DNA of 64,000 nt, taken from the NCBI RefSeq assembly GCF_000160035.2, contig NZ_KI535369.1, forward strand, positions 311,733-375,732, given 5' to 3'. A program made the position numbers and the translations under genes. The notes beneath the pieces are model-generated. The model was not told the DNA's origin, did not search any database, and was given only the letters and a program-made list of their open reading frames with translations. Position 1 is the first letter of the stretch; every line of letters begins with the position of its first letter. Source of the stretch: Catonella morbi ATCC 51271 (lineage in GTDB: Bacteria > Bacillota > Clostridia > Lachnospirales > Lachnospiraceae). Shown here piece after piece: positions 24,069-32,369 of this stretch.

Positions 24069-25821
24069 AACGATAAGACGAATCATCCGCTGGTGTGGGG
24101 ATTTCAGGAAACGGCTCTATATAAGCTTCTTCTTCTCATTCCTTTCCGGCTTATCTGCCGCCGCTCCTGCCATATATACCGGTTATATTATTGGAAATGT
24201 TGTGCAGTGGCGAGCCGGAGATTTCAGTGTACCGTCCGGACTTTGGCTACAGAGTCTGGGTGTGATTTTTGCTACAATTCTGCTGCGGTTTCTGCTCGAC
24301 TATATGAAAGCAAGGTTTCAGGAAACCATAAGCTATGAGCTGGTTGCAAGAGATCGCTTGGCAATAGGGACAGCGTTGAAGAGGGTTTCTCTGGGGTATT
24401 TTCAGGAGAAAGACACAGGCACTGTACTCAATTCCATTACCACAGGACTTTATACTCTGGAAAATATGGGAATGCGGATGATAGATAGCTTTGTCGGAGG
24501 ATATTTGAGCTTTTTTTGTATTTTTATCCTGCTTTTTGTCATACACCCCTTTGGCGCATTGATTTGCTTGGCGGGTGTCCTACTGTCATTTCTCTGCTTA
24601 TCTCTTATTTCAAGGTACAGCAAAAGAAATACACTTGTCCAGACCGGAGTGAATGAAAAACTGACAAGAGCGGCAGTCGAATATACCAGAGGGTTGCCCA
24701 TGGTGAAATCGTTCGGTATGGAGGGAGCGTCTTTTTCCGCATTTCGAAAGGCCTGTATAGAAGCAAGAAAGATTGCCCTGAAAATCGAATGGGGCTTTAT
24801 TCCATTTAACTGCTTACATCTGCTTGCACTAAAGGCAGCCGGTATTGTTATGATTATTTCCGTTATGACAGCCGGGCTCTCCGGTAATCTTTCCCTGCCT
24901 ATGGTTTTGGCATTCTCCCTGCTTTCCCTGACAGTATTTAATTCGCTTGAGCCGATTGCAGACAGTGCGCATATCCTTTCCCTTATCAATAATGCCATGG
25001 ATCAGATAGAAGCTCTGTCTCCCGACAACTATATTGATGAGGATGGGAAGGTCATTTCACTTTCGAGATATGACATTCATTTTGAACAGGTGAGATTTTC
25101 TTATGACAAGGGGAATGAAAAAAGGAATGTGATTAAAGATGTAAGTTTTAAAGCCGAAGAAGGAACGACAACGGCAATTGTCGGACCGTCCGGGAGCGGA
25201 AAGACAACGCTTTGCAGGCTTTTGGCGCGCTTCTACGATGTGAACGGAGGAAGGATTACTCTCGGTGGACATAATCTAAAGGAATTTACCTGTGACAGCC
25301 TGTTGTCTAATATCTCCATGGTGTTCCAGAACGTTTACCTGTTTCACGACACTGTCAGGACAAATATCTGCTTTGGGACAGAGCAGGCATCCGAGGAAGA
25401 GATGATCCGTGCTGCAAAGCAGGCACGCTGCCACGACTTTATTATGGCTCTTCCGGAGGGGTATGATACCGTAATAGAGGAGGGAGGCTCCACACTTTCC
25501 GGCGGAGAAAACCAGCGCATTTCCATCGCCCGAGCCATTTTGAAGAATGCCCCTGTTGTTATACTTGACGAGGCTACTGCGAGCCTTGATCCTGAAAATG
25601 AGCATCTGATACAGGAGGCATTGACAGAACTGACGGTTGGGAAGACAGTGATTGTGATTGCCCATCGGCTGGCAACGATTGAGAACGCTGATCAGATCCT
25701 TGTAATTAACGATGGGCACATTGTTCAGAAAGGCACGCACAGGCAATTGGCCGGGCAGGAGGGGCTTTATCAGCGTTTTATCAAACTTCGCAAGCAGGCT
25801 GAGGGATGGTCGATTGTCTGA
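24061..25821 (+). CDS. ABC half-transporter B (YbtPQ-like, cluster 1)
   Basis: A 586-residue partner of half-transporter A. Six-helix membrane domain (about 20-310) and nucleotide-binding domain with GPSGSGKTT (about 378), LSGGENQR (about 478) and ILDEATASLDPEN (about 498). The ATG at 24061 overlaps the previous gene by 8 bp and has RBS GGAGGG 11 bp upstream; a frame that extends to 23992 lies inside the previous gene and is not needed. Last gene of the cluster; no clear terminator directly follows, but an IS-end remnant begins 65 bp later. Confidence 0.85.
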   Translation: MFRTIRRIIRWCGDFRKRLYISFFFSFLSGLSAAAPAIYTGYIIGNVVQWRAGDFSVPSGLWLQSLGVIFATILLRFLLDYMKARFQETISYELVARDRLAIGTALKRVSLGYFQEKDTGTVLNSITTGLYTLENMGMRMIDSFVGGYLSFFCIFILLFVIHPFGALICLAGVLLSFLCLSLISRYSKRNTLVQTGVNEKLTRAAVEYTRGLPMVKSFGMEGASFSAFRKACIEARKIALKIEWGFIPFNCLHLLALKAAGIVMIISVMTAGLSGNLSLPMVLAFSLLSLTVFNSLEPIADSAHILSLINNAMDQIEALSPDNYIDEDGKVISLSRYDIHFEQVRFSYDKGNEKRNVIKDVSFKAEEGTTTAIVGPSGSGKTTLCRLLARFYDVNGGRITLGGHNLKEFTCDSLLSNISMVFQNVYLFHDTVRTNICFGTEQASEEEMIRAAKQARCHDFIMALPEGYDTVIEEGGSTLSGGENQRISIARAILKNAPVVILDEATASLDPENEHLIQEALTELTVGKTVIVIAHRLATIENADQILVINDGHIVQKGTHRQLAGQEGLYQRFIKLRKQAEGWSIV

Positions 25822-25887
25822 AAGAGAGGTTTAGTCATGAAATTCTAAACATTCGGAGAGGATTACTTAAAAGCAATCTATATATTC

Positions 25888-25985
25888 CTGTCTTTGACAC
25901 TTTTATAATCAAAAATCGTTGTAATTCCTTGTGTATAGTGGGTTACAACGATTTTTATCTTTGTCATGGTCTTTAGTATTTTATT
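25888..25985 (-). mobile_element. Isolated end of an IS1634-type insertion sequence
   Basis: The reverse complement of this stretch matches bases 56505-56605, where it adjoins a recognisable IS1634-family transposase fragment. Shared words include CACTTTTATAATCAAAAATC, TATAGTGGGTTACA and CGATTTTTATCTTTGTCA. No transposase sequence is left here, so it is a solo end. Confidence 0.6.
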
Positions 25986-26026
25986 CCGCCAGAAGAACAG
26001 AGAATTGGCTTAAATTAATCAAAATT
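25986..26026 (-). pseudogene. Small fragment of the tetR-like gene
   Basis: CAGAAGAACAGAGAATTGGC followed by TTAAATTAATCAAAAT matches bases 45869-45909 inside the TetR gene at 45607-46227 in the same orientation, with about three mismatches. Confidence 0.55.
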
Positions 26027-26029
26027 TCT

Positions 26030-26103
26030 TTGATATGTAAGCTTTATGTGTTAAAATTGTACTTAGCATACGAAGGAGTGATTGCAATATGGAAAAGAAG
26101 TGA
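26030..26103 (+). pseudogene. Copy of the ECF sigma promoter with a four-codon gene stub
   Basis: TTGATA (26030-26035), 16-bp spacer, TAAAAT (26052-26057), then an RBS AAGGAG and ATG GAA AAG AAG TGA at 26089-26103. This reproduces the sigma gene start (MEKK) and then stops. The rest of the gap up to 26146 shows only a short unrelated frame. Confidence 0.6.
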
Positions 26104-26146
26104 GGTATTTGAGCTTATACTTTCAAAGGAAGCCGATATTTTAGCT

Positions 26147-26191
26147 GATTGCAACCAACAGTTGACAGTTTGACATACATAAATGATAGTA
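26147..26191 (+). promoter_or_regulatory. Inverted repeat and -35-like element before the XRE membrane gene
   Basis: CATAC and GTATG are symmetrically placed around AATGA, flanked by CAGTT and AACTG; TTGACA lies inside the left arm (26171-26176). The position about 65 bp before the gene fits an autoregulatory operator. Confidence 0.4.
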
Positions 26192-26252
26192 TGCAACTGC
26201 TGCTTTTGATATTCTTATTGAATAATAAAATAAAAGAAAGGCAGAGTAAAAG

Positions 26253-26861
26253 ATGAACATTTCAGAACGTATTCAGGAATTAAGAAAAGCGAAAGGAATA
26301 TCACAAGAAGAACTTGCAGATAAAATAGATGTATCCAGGCAGGCTGTTTCAAAATGGGAAAATGGGCAAAGTATACCTGACTTGGAGAAAGTTATTTTAT
26401 TAAGTGAATATTTTGAAGTTACAACAGACTATATTCTAAAAGGAATTGAGCCTGTAAAGAAAAATGGTACTGATAAAGGGTTAATAAGTAAGATTTTATA
26501 TGTAATAGCAACATTTTTTACTTTTACAGGCTTATTTACAGGTATTGGACGATGGCATGAATACCAGAGAATAGAGGATATATGGGGTGCCATGATAATT
26601 CAAGCTATAGGAGTAATGATTTATTTTATAGGAAAATATATATCAAGAGAAAAAGCTTCACTTTGGATGAAATGGGCTAATATTATAGGCCTTACTTTTA
26701 TGCCGGCTTCTATGATAGTGGGATATTTGTCAAGAAGAATATTAGGATTTGGTTGGAGCGGTCCTTACCCTGATGATATAATTTTGGGTGCAATATTTTT
26801 TGTGCCATTTTCAATAATTGTTATTGTGAGCTATTATTTTCCAAGGGAAATAGAAAAATAA
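26253..26861 (+). CDS. XRE-family regulator with C-terminal membrane helices
   Basis: A 202-residue protein. Residues 1-62 are a canonical HTH_3 domain ([37 protein letters not shown]). After a linker, about four transmembrane helices follow (around 78-97, 107-125, 137-160, 175-193). Membrane-bound XRE regulators of this layout are common in Clostridia, often near transporters they control; the signal is unknown. RBS AAAGGCAG lies upstream. A short stretch at 46466-46556 encoding YPDDINQGYRLALG resembles its [12 protein letters not shown] region and may come from a lost paralogue. Confidence 0.8.
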   Translation: MNISERIQELRKAKGISQEELADKIDVSRQAVSKWENGQSIPDLEKVILLSEYFEVTTDYILKGIEPVKKNGTDKGLISKILYVIATFFTFTGLFTGIGRWHEYQRIEDIWGAMIIQAIGVMIYFIGKYISREKASLWMKWANIIGLTFMPASMIVGYLSRRILGFGWSGPYPDDIILGAIFFVPFSIIVIVSYYFPREIEK

Positions 26862-26902
26862 TGAGATAATATTTTATTTGAATAGAAAAAGAGAAGTGTA
26901 TT

Positions 26903-27268
26903 TTGAACCAAAACTTTGAAGAAATGTATATTTTTAGAAAAATAAACTTTGAAGAAATGTATAAAAACTGTATAACAAACATTGAAGAAATGAAATTGCA
27001 GATTAATCCTATGGATTATGAAGAGTTCTGTGATGCAACAGGTTTTAATTATTCACTGCTAAAGCAAGTTTATGAAACCGGGAAAGCTATAGGACAGGAC
27101 ACAAACAGAAAACTGATGAGAGACCTTAGAGTCTATATGGCTGTGGGTGGTATGCCACTGGCAGGGAACTGTATTACCGGTCTTTACCTGTTATCGGGAA
27201 AAGATGTCGGTGCAGAGAAAACACTGAAAAAGAAACCGCTTTATATGACTCCCTTTATTATTAGCTGA
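26903..27268 (+). pseudogene. Fragment of an AAA_14/DUF4143 ATPase
   Basis: The middle part, LQINPMDYEEFCDATG…LKQVYETGKAIGQ…LMRDLRVYMAVGGMP, corresponds to the segment after the ATPase core in DUF4143 proteins (compare LYPMDIEEFMLALG and QYLVVGGMPE in the intact gene at 38065). The N-terminal Walker A/B part and the C-terminal nuclease-like part are missing. The first 30 codons contain a degenerate NFEEMY repeat. Bases 27269-27480 show only debris. Confidence 0.55.
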
Positions 27269-27483
27269 AGGATGGAAGCAGAAAGTGTACAATTTACTAA
27301 AAGTTTATACGCAAATAGTGTATGGAGCTGTCCATTCTAAAAAAGCGTTCATAAGAAAAAAGAGACAGAAGAACAGACAACGTTTGAACTGAAACAGCAA
27401 AAGAAAAAAGAAAAGTATAAGGGGCATTAAAGGTTCCCGGATTTTTGGTCAAATTGAAGGTTGTTAAGGAGGTAAGCTAAATA

Positions 27484-27860
27484 ATGAAAACATATTTATT
27501 CTTCAAAACAAATAGAAAGCGAATTTTTAATTGCTGAAAGAGAAGGCTACAATATCAAAGCAATTGAAGGTGATATGACAAAAACTTTGCCTTTTGATAA
27601 TGAAAGATATTGTGGATAGTGAGGAAAAAGAAATTATTTGGAAAATGCCTTTTAGTCCATTAAAAGATAAGGCAGCTAAAGATTATATGATTAAAGAAAA
27701 TGCAGGAATGCAGTTTTCTCACAATATGACAGAGCAGATAGGTGGACAGTTAAAGGCAGGCTTTACTCTGCTTGATATATATGAAGATACGAATGGCTTT
27801 GGAAGGCTTCATGAACTGAATATTAAAACATATATTGCAACAAAATCAGTTAAATTATAG
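27484..27860 (+). pseudogene. Remnant of a SAM-dependent methyltransferase gene
   Basis: One frame encodes QIESEFLIAEREGYNIKAIEGDMTKTLPFD, which is the motif II/III region of class I methyltransferases. A neighbouring frame (27594-27860) encodes the C-terminal part ending GGQLKAGFTLLDIYEDTNGFGRLHELNIKTYIATKSVKL. The motif I region is missing and a deletion plus frame change separates the two parts. Confidence 0.6.
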
Positions 27861-27868
27861 AAACAGAG

Positions 27869-27912
27869 ATAATAAAAGGAAGTCCGGCTATTAGCTTTAC
27901 TTCCTTTTATTG
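27869..27912. terminator. Bidirectional rho-independent terminator
   Basis: ATAAAAGGAAGT pairs with ACTTCCTTTTAT across a 16-nt loop, with A- and T-rich flanks on either side. It separates the plus-strand debris from the minus-strand carotenoid operon and would terminate that operon. Confidence 0.75.
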
Positions 27913-27918
27913 TAATAT

Positions 27919-29370
27919 TTAAAATATTTTCCAAATTAAATTTACGAAATGCCCCACGATAACGACAATAAACAAACTGATTAGATTCACTGCATTATTG
28001 GACATCCATGATAAACCCTGAACAGGATTTTGCTCCTCATATACTTTTTTATCGCTAAAAAGACCTTCATTCGTTAAATATTTTCGTTGAAACAATGCTC
28101 CCAAAACGCTGTCAAACAAAGTTCCGGCAAAAGCCATAAGTGTTACGAATGCAATGCCCTTATATCCAAACTGCGGAAAAGCCAGCCAAGCCGATAAAAA
28201 TCCTCCTGTCAATCCTGCCAATAATCCAAGCCAACTTATTCCACCGGAAACACCTCTCTGAACATTTTTCCCTGTGATAATGCTAAAAACCCTTCCTTTA
28301 CCTAGTACACCAATCTCTGAAGAAAATGTATCCGCTGTTGCTGCTGCAAAAACGGCAAAGCTCAGTAAGGAAAACACCGTATTACTTGGTGAATAATATT
28401 TGCAAAATACCAGTATGCAAGCCGGTAAAGAATTGCATACTACCTGACGCCATGTTCTTGCACCATTAGATTCTTGAAATCGATCTGCCTCTAACTTTCG
28501 TTCATTCTTAATTTTGCTGACACTGCTTCCCAGAAAATAAAAAGCATATAGACTCAAAGCAATCCAAACACCACCTAAGAGATAAAGTGTTATAGCCGTC
28601 AAGATAGCAGCTACAACACCATCTGCGGTAAGCAATCTAAGCTTTAGACTCATCAAAAGAACACAAATTGAGAATGCCAGGTAGATGAAAAAGTAAATAT
28701 CACCATAATAAAATGACAAAGTTGCAAATAGTGCCGAACCTATTGGCAGCGTCAAATTATCCGAGCCTTTTATTCCGGCTGCTTCGATAAATGCAGACAA
28801 AAAACCGTTGCAAAGAGAAATTAGAACAATCATACCTATGCCAACTCGCAGGATATGTTCAGTCTCTCCAACAGTCAGCAGAGTGATGGCGGTAACCGCT
28901 GTCGCTACAGCAAAGACTGTCACACTTCCTGCCAAAGTTTTATTCGGTGCAAAATAATATGGCTTTCTCTTTCCAAATTTTGCTCCAATGAGCGCAGCCA
29001 AACCATCACCATAAGCCATAATCAGTATTCCGATTATAGGAAACATGTTCCATCCGGTAGCAAAACGAATCGCGACCGTAACGCAAAGACTAATGGAATA
29101 ATATACCGTTCCCAAACTATCGTCCTGTCTTTCCATGGAAGAAATCAAATTGTATTTTCGACTCAATGCATTGATAATTATAAATACTGCCGGAACGAAG
29201 ATCGCCGCCTTTACCTCAGTAAAAAAAACAGAAATAAAAACCCAATTTCCTACCATAATATGAATAAATTTACGGCTCAGCTCTCCTTGATTCTTCTTAA
29301 AAAAAATTGTCGAAAAACCAATTATAGCAAAGATATATACAAAAGATATTCCTATCAACAAAATATTCAT
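27919..29370 (-). CDS. Fused prenol kinase (VTE5-like) and DUF92 prenyl-phosphate kinase (VTE6-like)
   Basis: A 483-residue membrane protein of two joined families. Residues 1-~210 follow the CTP-dependent dolichol/phytol kinase family: RKFIHIMVGNW, then GDGLAALIGAKFGKRK and NKTLAGS. Residues ~230-483 are a DUF92 domain (NGARTWRQVVCN, ATADTFSSEIG, GVSGGIS, GTLFDSVLGALFQ). In plants VTE5 phosphorylates phytol and VTE6, a DUF92 protein, phosphorylates the product to the diphosphate. A fusion would turn a free prenol into a prenyl diphosphate at the membrane. It is the last gene of an operon with crtI- and crtB-like genes, 47 bp after crtB, which supports a role in supplying prenyl diphosphate for carotenoids. 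Substrate chain length is unknown. Confidence 0.75.
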   Translation of the reverse strand: MNILLIGISFVYIFAIIGFSTIFFKKNQGELSRKFIHIMVGNWVFISVFFTEVKAAIFVPAVFIIINALSRKYNLISSMERQDDSLGTVYYSISLCVTVAIRFATGWNMFPIIGILIMAYGDGLAALIGAKFGKRKPYYFAPNKTLAGSVTVFAVATAVTAITLLTVGETEHILRVGIGMIVLISLCNGFLSAFIEAAGIKGSDNLTLPIGSALFATLSFYYGDIYFFIYLAFSICVLLMSLKLRLLTADGVVAAILTAITLYLLGGVWIALSLYAFYFLGSSVSKIKNERKLEADRFQESNGARTWRQVVCNSLPACILVFCKYYSPSNTVFSLLSFAVFAAATADTFSSEIGVLGKGRVFSIITGKNVQRGVSGGISWLGLLAGLTGGFLSAWLAFPQFGYKGIAFVTLMAFAGTLFDSVLGALFQRKYLTNEGLFSDKKVYEEQNPVQGLSWMSNNAVNLISLFIVVIVGHFVNLIWKIF

Positions 29371-29417
29371 AGATTTTCCTTATCTTGAACTCGTCAGTTC
29401 ACCTTTCCTTTTCCCTC

Positions 29418-30383
29418 TTATTCTTCGTTACAATTAAAGTTCTTCCTCTTAACATCTTCAACTCTGCTAACCACTATTTTCAACAGCTCACTCTTTCTCT
29501 TAGTGCTCGTATAACATCTTTTGGTAAAACAATTATAATTATTTTTTCTTACCTCGTCCAAAATTGCCTGATAGAATACAGCAGCAGCAGTCACCGGAAA
29601 GAGTGCATCTGAATTAAACATGTACAAATGCTTATAAAATCCATCGTAGTAATACTCTGAGAGCAGAGCCATGTCCTCCCATAGATGGACAAATTTGTCC
29701 TCCACTTTAAAATTCGGTTGAAAAAAGGAATGCAAACTTTTCCCGGAGGGTTGTGAAGTAGAAAGATTTTCTAATTCTTCTCTTGTAACATCATATTTTT
29801 TCATAAAAGTTTGCGGAATATAGATTCTGTTTCTGTTTCTCAAATCCTCTCCGACATCTCTTAGAATATTTGTAATCTGCATAGCAACTCCCAAGTCTTC
29901 ACAAATAAGTTCATATCTCTCATCTGCTTTATCCCCCCGGAGCATCGGTGCCAGCATTAACCCTACCGTACCGGCTACTTTTTTACAGTATATGATTAAA
30001 TCATCTTTGTTCTCAATAATTTTAAAATTAATATCGCTTCTCTGTCCATCTATTTGTCCAAGCAATGCTTCAAGTGGAATTTTACGAATTCGAATTGTAT
30101 TCTCAAAAGCAGTCCACCAGGCATATTTTTCATAATTTTCACTCTGACTGCTGCTATTGTACAAAGACTTCACATCTTCTTCCAAAAGGTTTAAGAGTTG
30201 AAGCCGCATCGCCTTACTCTGCGATTCTGTATCTGCCAAATCATCCGCATATCGGCAAAAAGCATAGACTGCCGCTATATCTAAAAACTTTGCCCTTTCA
30301 ATTTTTTCAAAGGCAGCATAGAAACTTGATGCATTTTTTCGCATAACTTTTTTGGCAGCTCGATATGATGCTTCTAAATTCAT
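29418..30383 (-). CDS. crtB: Squalene/phytoene synthase family protein (CrtB/CrtM-like)
   Basis: A 321-residue soluble or peripheral enzyme that condenses two prenyl diphosphates head to head. The two Mg-binding Asp-rich motifs are intact: DDLAD in YAFCRYADDLADTES (about residue 48) and DVGED in QITNILRDVGEDL (about 170). Whether the product is phytoene (C40) or dehydrosqualene (C30) cannot be told by eye; C30 is common in Firmicutes. The ATG at 30383 overlaps the crtI stop by 4 bp (ATGA) with GGAAGGAG about 14 bp upstream; a longer frame that starts at 30515 lies inside crtI and is rejected. No prenyl diphosphate synthase gene is present in the window. Confidence 0.85.
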   Translation of the reverse strand: MNLEASYRAAKKVMRKNASSFYAAFEKIERAKFLDIAAVYAFCRYADDLADTESQSKAMRLQLLNLLEEDVKSLYNSSSQSENYEKYAWWTAFENTIRIRKIPLEALLGQIDGQRSDINFKIIENKDDLIIYCKKVAGTVGLMLAPMLRGDKADERYELICEDLGVAMQITNILRDVGEDLRNRNRIYIPQTFMKKYDVTREELENLSTSQPSGKSLHSFFQPNFKVEDKFVHLWEDMALLSEYYYDGFYKHLYMFNSDALFPVTAAAVFYQAILDEVRKNNYNCFTKRCYTSTKRKSELLKIVVSRVEDVKRKNFNCNEE

Positions 30384-31888
30384 GAGAAATCCGCTCCTTC
30401 CATATCGCGGCGAAGTTCTTCGGCACATATCTTGCCACTCTGCATAACAATAGGCACTCCGGCTCCCGGATGTGTACTGCTGCCCGCAAAATATAACCCT
30501 TCGCAGGAAAGACATTTTGCCTGAGGTCTAAGATGATTACTCTGAGTTAAAGTCGGCTGTAACCCAAAAGTTGCACCTCGATAGGCATTGAAAGAATTCA
30601 TGAAATCACGGGGCGTAAAATAGCGCTCGGAAGAGATTTTATCTCTCAAATTTTTCAGAGAAGGCAACTTCTCCAATGTAGAAATGGCATGCTCTCTGTA
30701 ATAATTAACCGTCTCATCATCCCATTCGTACTGCGATGCCTCCACGTCGGAGACCGGAATCAGAAGATAAAAAGAAGATTTTCCCTCAGGTGCCATTGTT
30801 GAATCCACATTTGAAGGAATATGAAGATATACAGAAGGCTCTTTGATTTTGCTTCCGTCAAAAATACTCGTCAAATTTGAATCCAAATCATCTGCGACAA
30901 CAAAAGTATGGGCAGCAAGCTCCGGATAGACTCCTTCAACACCCCAATAAAATACGAGACAGGAGCAGGAGTAGTCCATAGAATCTATCTTAGCGGCATT
31001 ATATTTTCCTTTGTCGGAATCATTCCGAATCAGATTTTTCATTGCGTATGGGAAATCGGCATTACAAATCACAGAATCTGCCAAAATTTCTTTTCCCAAA
31101 ACCGAAATACCTCTCACCTTATTATTCTTCGTAATAATTTCTTCTACAGGCATCTCGTAATGAATTACCCCGCCAAGTTCTTCAAAAAGCTTAGCCATCT
31201 GACCGGCCATTGTAAACATTCCGCCTTTTATAAACCAAACTCCGTAAAGCAACTCAATCATAGGAATTATATTGTATAATGAAGGCCCCTTTTTCGGAGA
31301 AACCCCGATATATAAAGTTTGAAAGCTGAGCATCTGTTGGAAATCTTTATCCGGTATGAATTTTGACATCATTTGATCCGCACTGTCAAAAGTTTTTAAT
31401 TTCAAGGCATTCCAAAGAACCTTCGGATTGTAAAAGTCACGCTTATATCTGAAGGGTTTCGTAATAAAATGCTCCAAAGCAATCTGATAACGCTTGTAAA
31501 TCGAGCTGAGATAATCATATAATCCCATCGAATTTTCAAAACCCTTATCTTCAAAAATTTTATGCAGTTCTTCCAGATCATTTGAAATAGAATAGGATCT
31601 TAAAGGAGACGAATTGAAATATACATCATACATCGGCTTCAATTTTACCATGGGAATATAATCGTCCGGATTACGCCCGGCGATTTCAAAAATTTCACGA
31701 TAAATGGACGGCATCATCACCAAGGTTGGTCCCACATCGAAAGAGTGTCCGTCAAATTCCAATCGATGCATCTTTCCACCCGGGACAGCATTTTTCTCAT
31801 AAATTTCAACCTGATATCCTGCATTTTGAAGACGAATTGCTGCAGAAAGTCCACCTATTCCGGCACCTATAACCAATACTCTTTTCAT
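30380..31888 (-). CDS. crtI: Phytoene/diapophytoene desaturase family protein (CrtI/CrtN-like)
   Basis: A 502-residue FAD-dependent desaturase. The N-terminal Rossmann motif is perfect (VIGAGIGGLSAAIRL, residues 5-19) followed by EKN…GGKMHRLEFDGHSFDVGPT, the carotenoid desaturase signature. The C-terminus carries FAGSSTHPGAGVPIVMQSGKICAEEL, the second family motif. It introduces conjugated double bonds into the colourless product of the CrtB-like enzyme. RBS AAAGGAGG is 4 bp before the ATG. It is the first gene of a three-gene minus-strand operon (crtI, crtB, prenol kinase). A large hairpin with a T-run lies 35-95 bp before its start. Confidence 0.88.
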   Translation of the reverse strand: MKRVLVIGAGIGGLSAAIRLQNAGYQVEIYEKNAVPGGKMHRLEFDGHSFDVGPTLVMMPSIYREIFEIAGRNPDDYIPMVKLKPMYDVYFNSSPLRSYSISNDLEELHKIFEDKGFENSMGLYDYLSSIYKRYQIALEHFITKPFRYKRDFYNPKVLWNALKLKTFDSADQMMSKFIPDKDFQQMLSFQTLYIGVSPKKGPSLYNIIPMIELLYGVWFIKGGMFTMAGQMAKLFEELGGVIHYEMPVEEIITKNNKVRGISVLGKEILADSVICNADFPYAMKNLIRNDSDKGKYNAAKIDSMDYSCSCLVFYWGVEGVYPELAAHTFVVADDLDSNLTSIFDGSKIKEPSVYLHIPSNVDSTMAPEGKSSFYLLIPVSDVEASQYEWDDETVNYYREHAISTLEKLPSLKNLRDKISSERYFTPRDFMNSFNAYRGATFGLQPTLTQSNHLRPQAKCLSCEGLYFAGSSTHPGAGVPIVMQSGKICAEELRRDMEGADFS

Positions 31889-31920
31889 AATCCTCCTTTA
31901 ACAGCGGTTTTTGTCCGCTT

Positions 31921-31983
31921 AAAAAATTACTACAAGAATCATTGGCTCGTCTCTCCCCTTTGGGGACAATGAGTTGTAGTAGT
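31921..31983 (-). terminator. Hairpin with T-run before crtI (terminator or attenuator)
   Basis: On the minus strand CTACTACAA and TTGTAGTA pair, as do TCATTG/CAATGA and CCCC/GGGG nearer the loop, and the structure ends in TTTTTT (A-run at 31921-31926). It starts 18 bp after the stop of the upstream gene and ends 32 bp before the crtI ATG, leaving almost no room for another promoter. A second small hairpin (AGCGG/CCGCT, 31902-31920) follows. Confidence 0.65.
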
Positions 31984-32000
31984 ATAAACAATTAAAACTT

Positions 32001-32369
32001 TTATAGTTCTAATTTTATACCTTTTCTTTGCAAGTTCTCTATACACTCAATCAGATATTCCGCATTATGCTCTTTGTAAATTGGGCTTTCTATAATTTTT
32101 TCTTCAAGATCATAGTAATTCTCTGCTTTCTTTCCTCTATAATTCTTATCTCTCCATTCTACAGAAACCTTATACCCCCTTTTTTCCATTTCATCCATAA
32201 CTAATGAATGATAAATAAATAAGTGATACGGAGAATATAAAAATACATAATCTACTGTCTTATGTTTCTTCATCCATCCATTTCCCCGAAGCGCACAACA
32301 TTCTCTATGTTGACCCAGTAGCTGATTTTTAGGCAATAGGGGAATCATTTGTTCATGCCATAGTCTCAT
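32001..32369 (-). CDS. TIGR02328 / pyrimidine-dimer glycosylase-like protein
   Basis: A 122-residue protein beginning MRLWHEQMIPLLPKNQLLGQHRECCALRGNGW, the hallmark of the TIGR02328 family related to the T4 endonuclease V (Pyr_excise) group, and continuing with the conserved YVF…SPYHLFIYHSLVMDEM. T4 endonuclease V excises UV-induced pyrimidine dimers; whether this shorter relative has that activity is not certain. The start overlaps the DUF1722 gene by 17 bp, so translation is coupled. A C-terminal fragment fused to DUF1722 codons occurs at 34772-35059. Confidence 0.75.
   Translation of the reverse strand: MRLWHEQMIPLLPKNQLLGQHRECCALRGNGWMKKHKTVDYVFLYSPYHLFIYHSLVMDEMEKRGYKVSVEWRDKNYRGKKAENYYDLEEKIIESPIYKEHNAEYLIECIENLQRKGIKLEL

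Noticed and set aside
24247-25746. Long minus-strand open frames opposite the ABC half-transporter (99-182 codons)
   Set aside because: They lie entirely opposite conserved ABC domains, have no RBS, and their translations are low-complexity or Cys/Arg-rich as expected for antisense frames.
26903-27268. Functional small protein
   Set aside because: The middle part matches only an internal stretch of DUF4143 ATPases; the Walker motifs and nuclease-like end are absent, so it is treated as a gene fragment.
28855-29388. Plus-strand 177-codon open frame opposite the prenol kinase gene
   Set aside because: No RBS, unnatural composition (many Ser, Asn, Tyr and Cys), and it is fully antisense to well-conserved kinase motifs.
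30307-30515. Longer N-terminus for the CrtB-like protein (start at 30515)
   Set aside because: The extra 44 codons lie inside the crtI gene and encode a Cys/Arg/Tyr-rich segment unlike the family; the ATG at 30383 overlaps the crtI stop by 4 bp.
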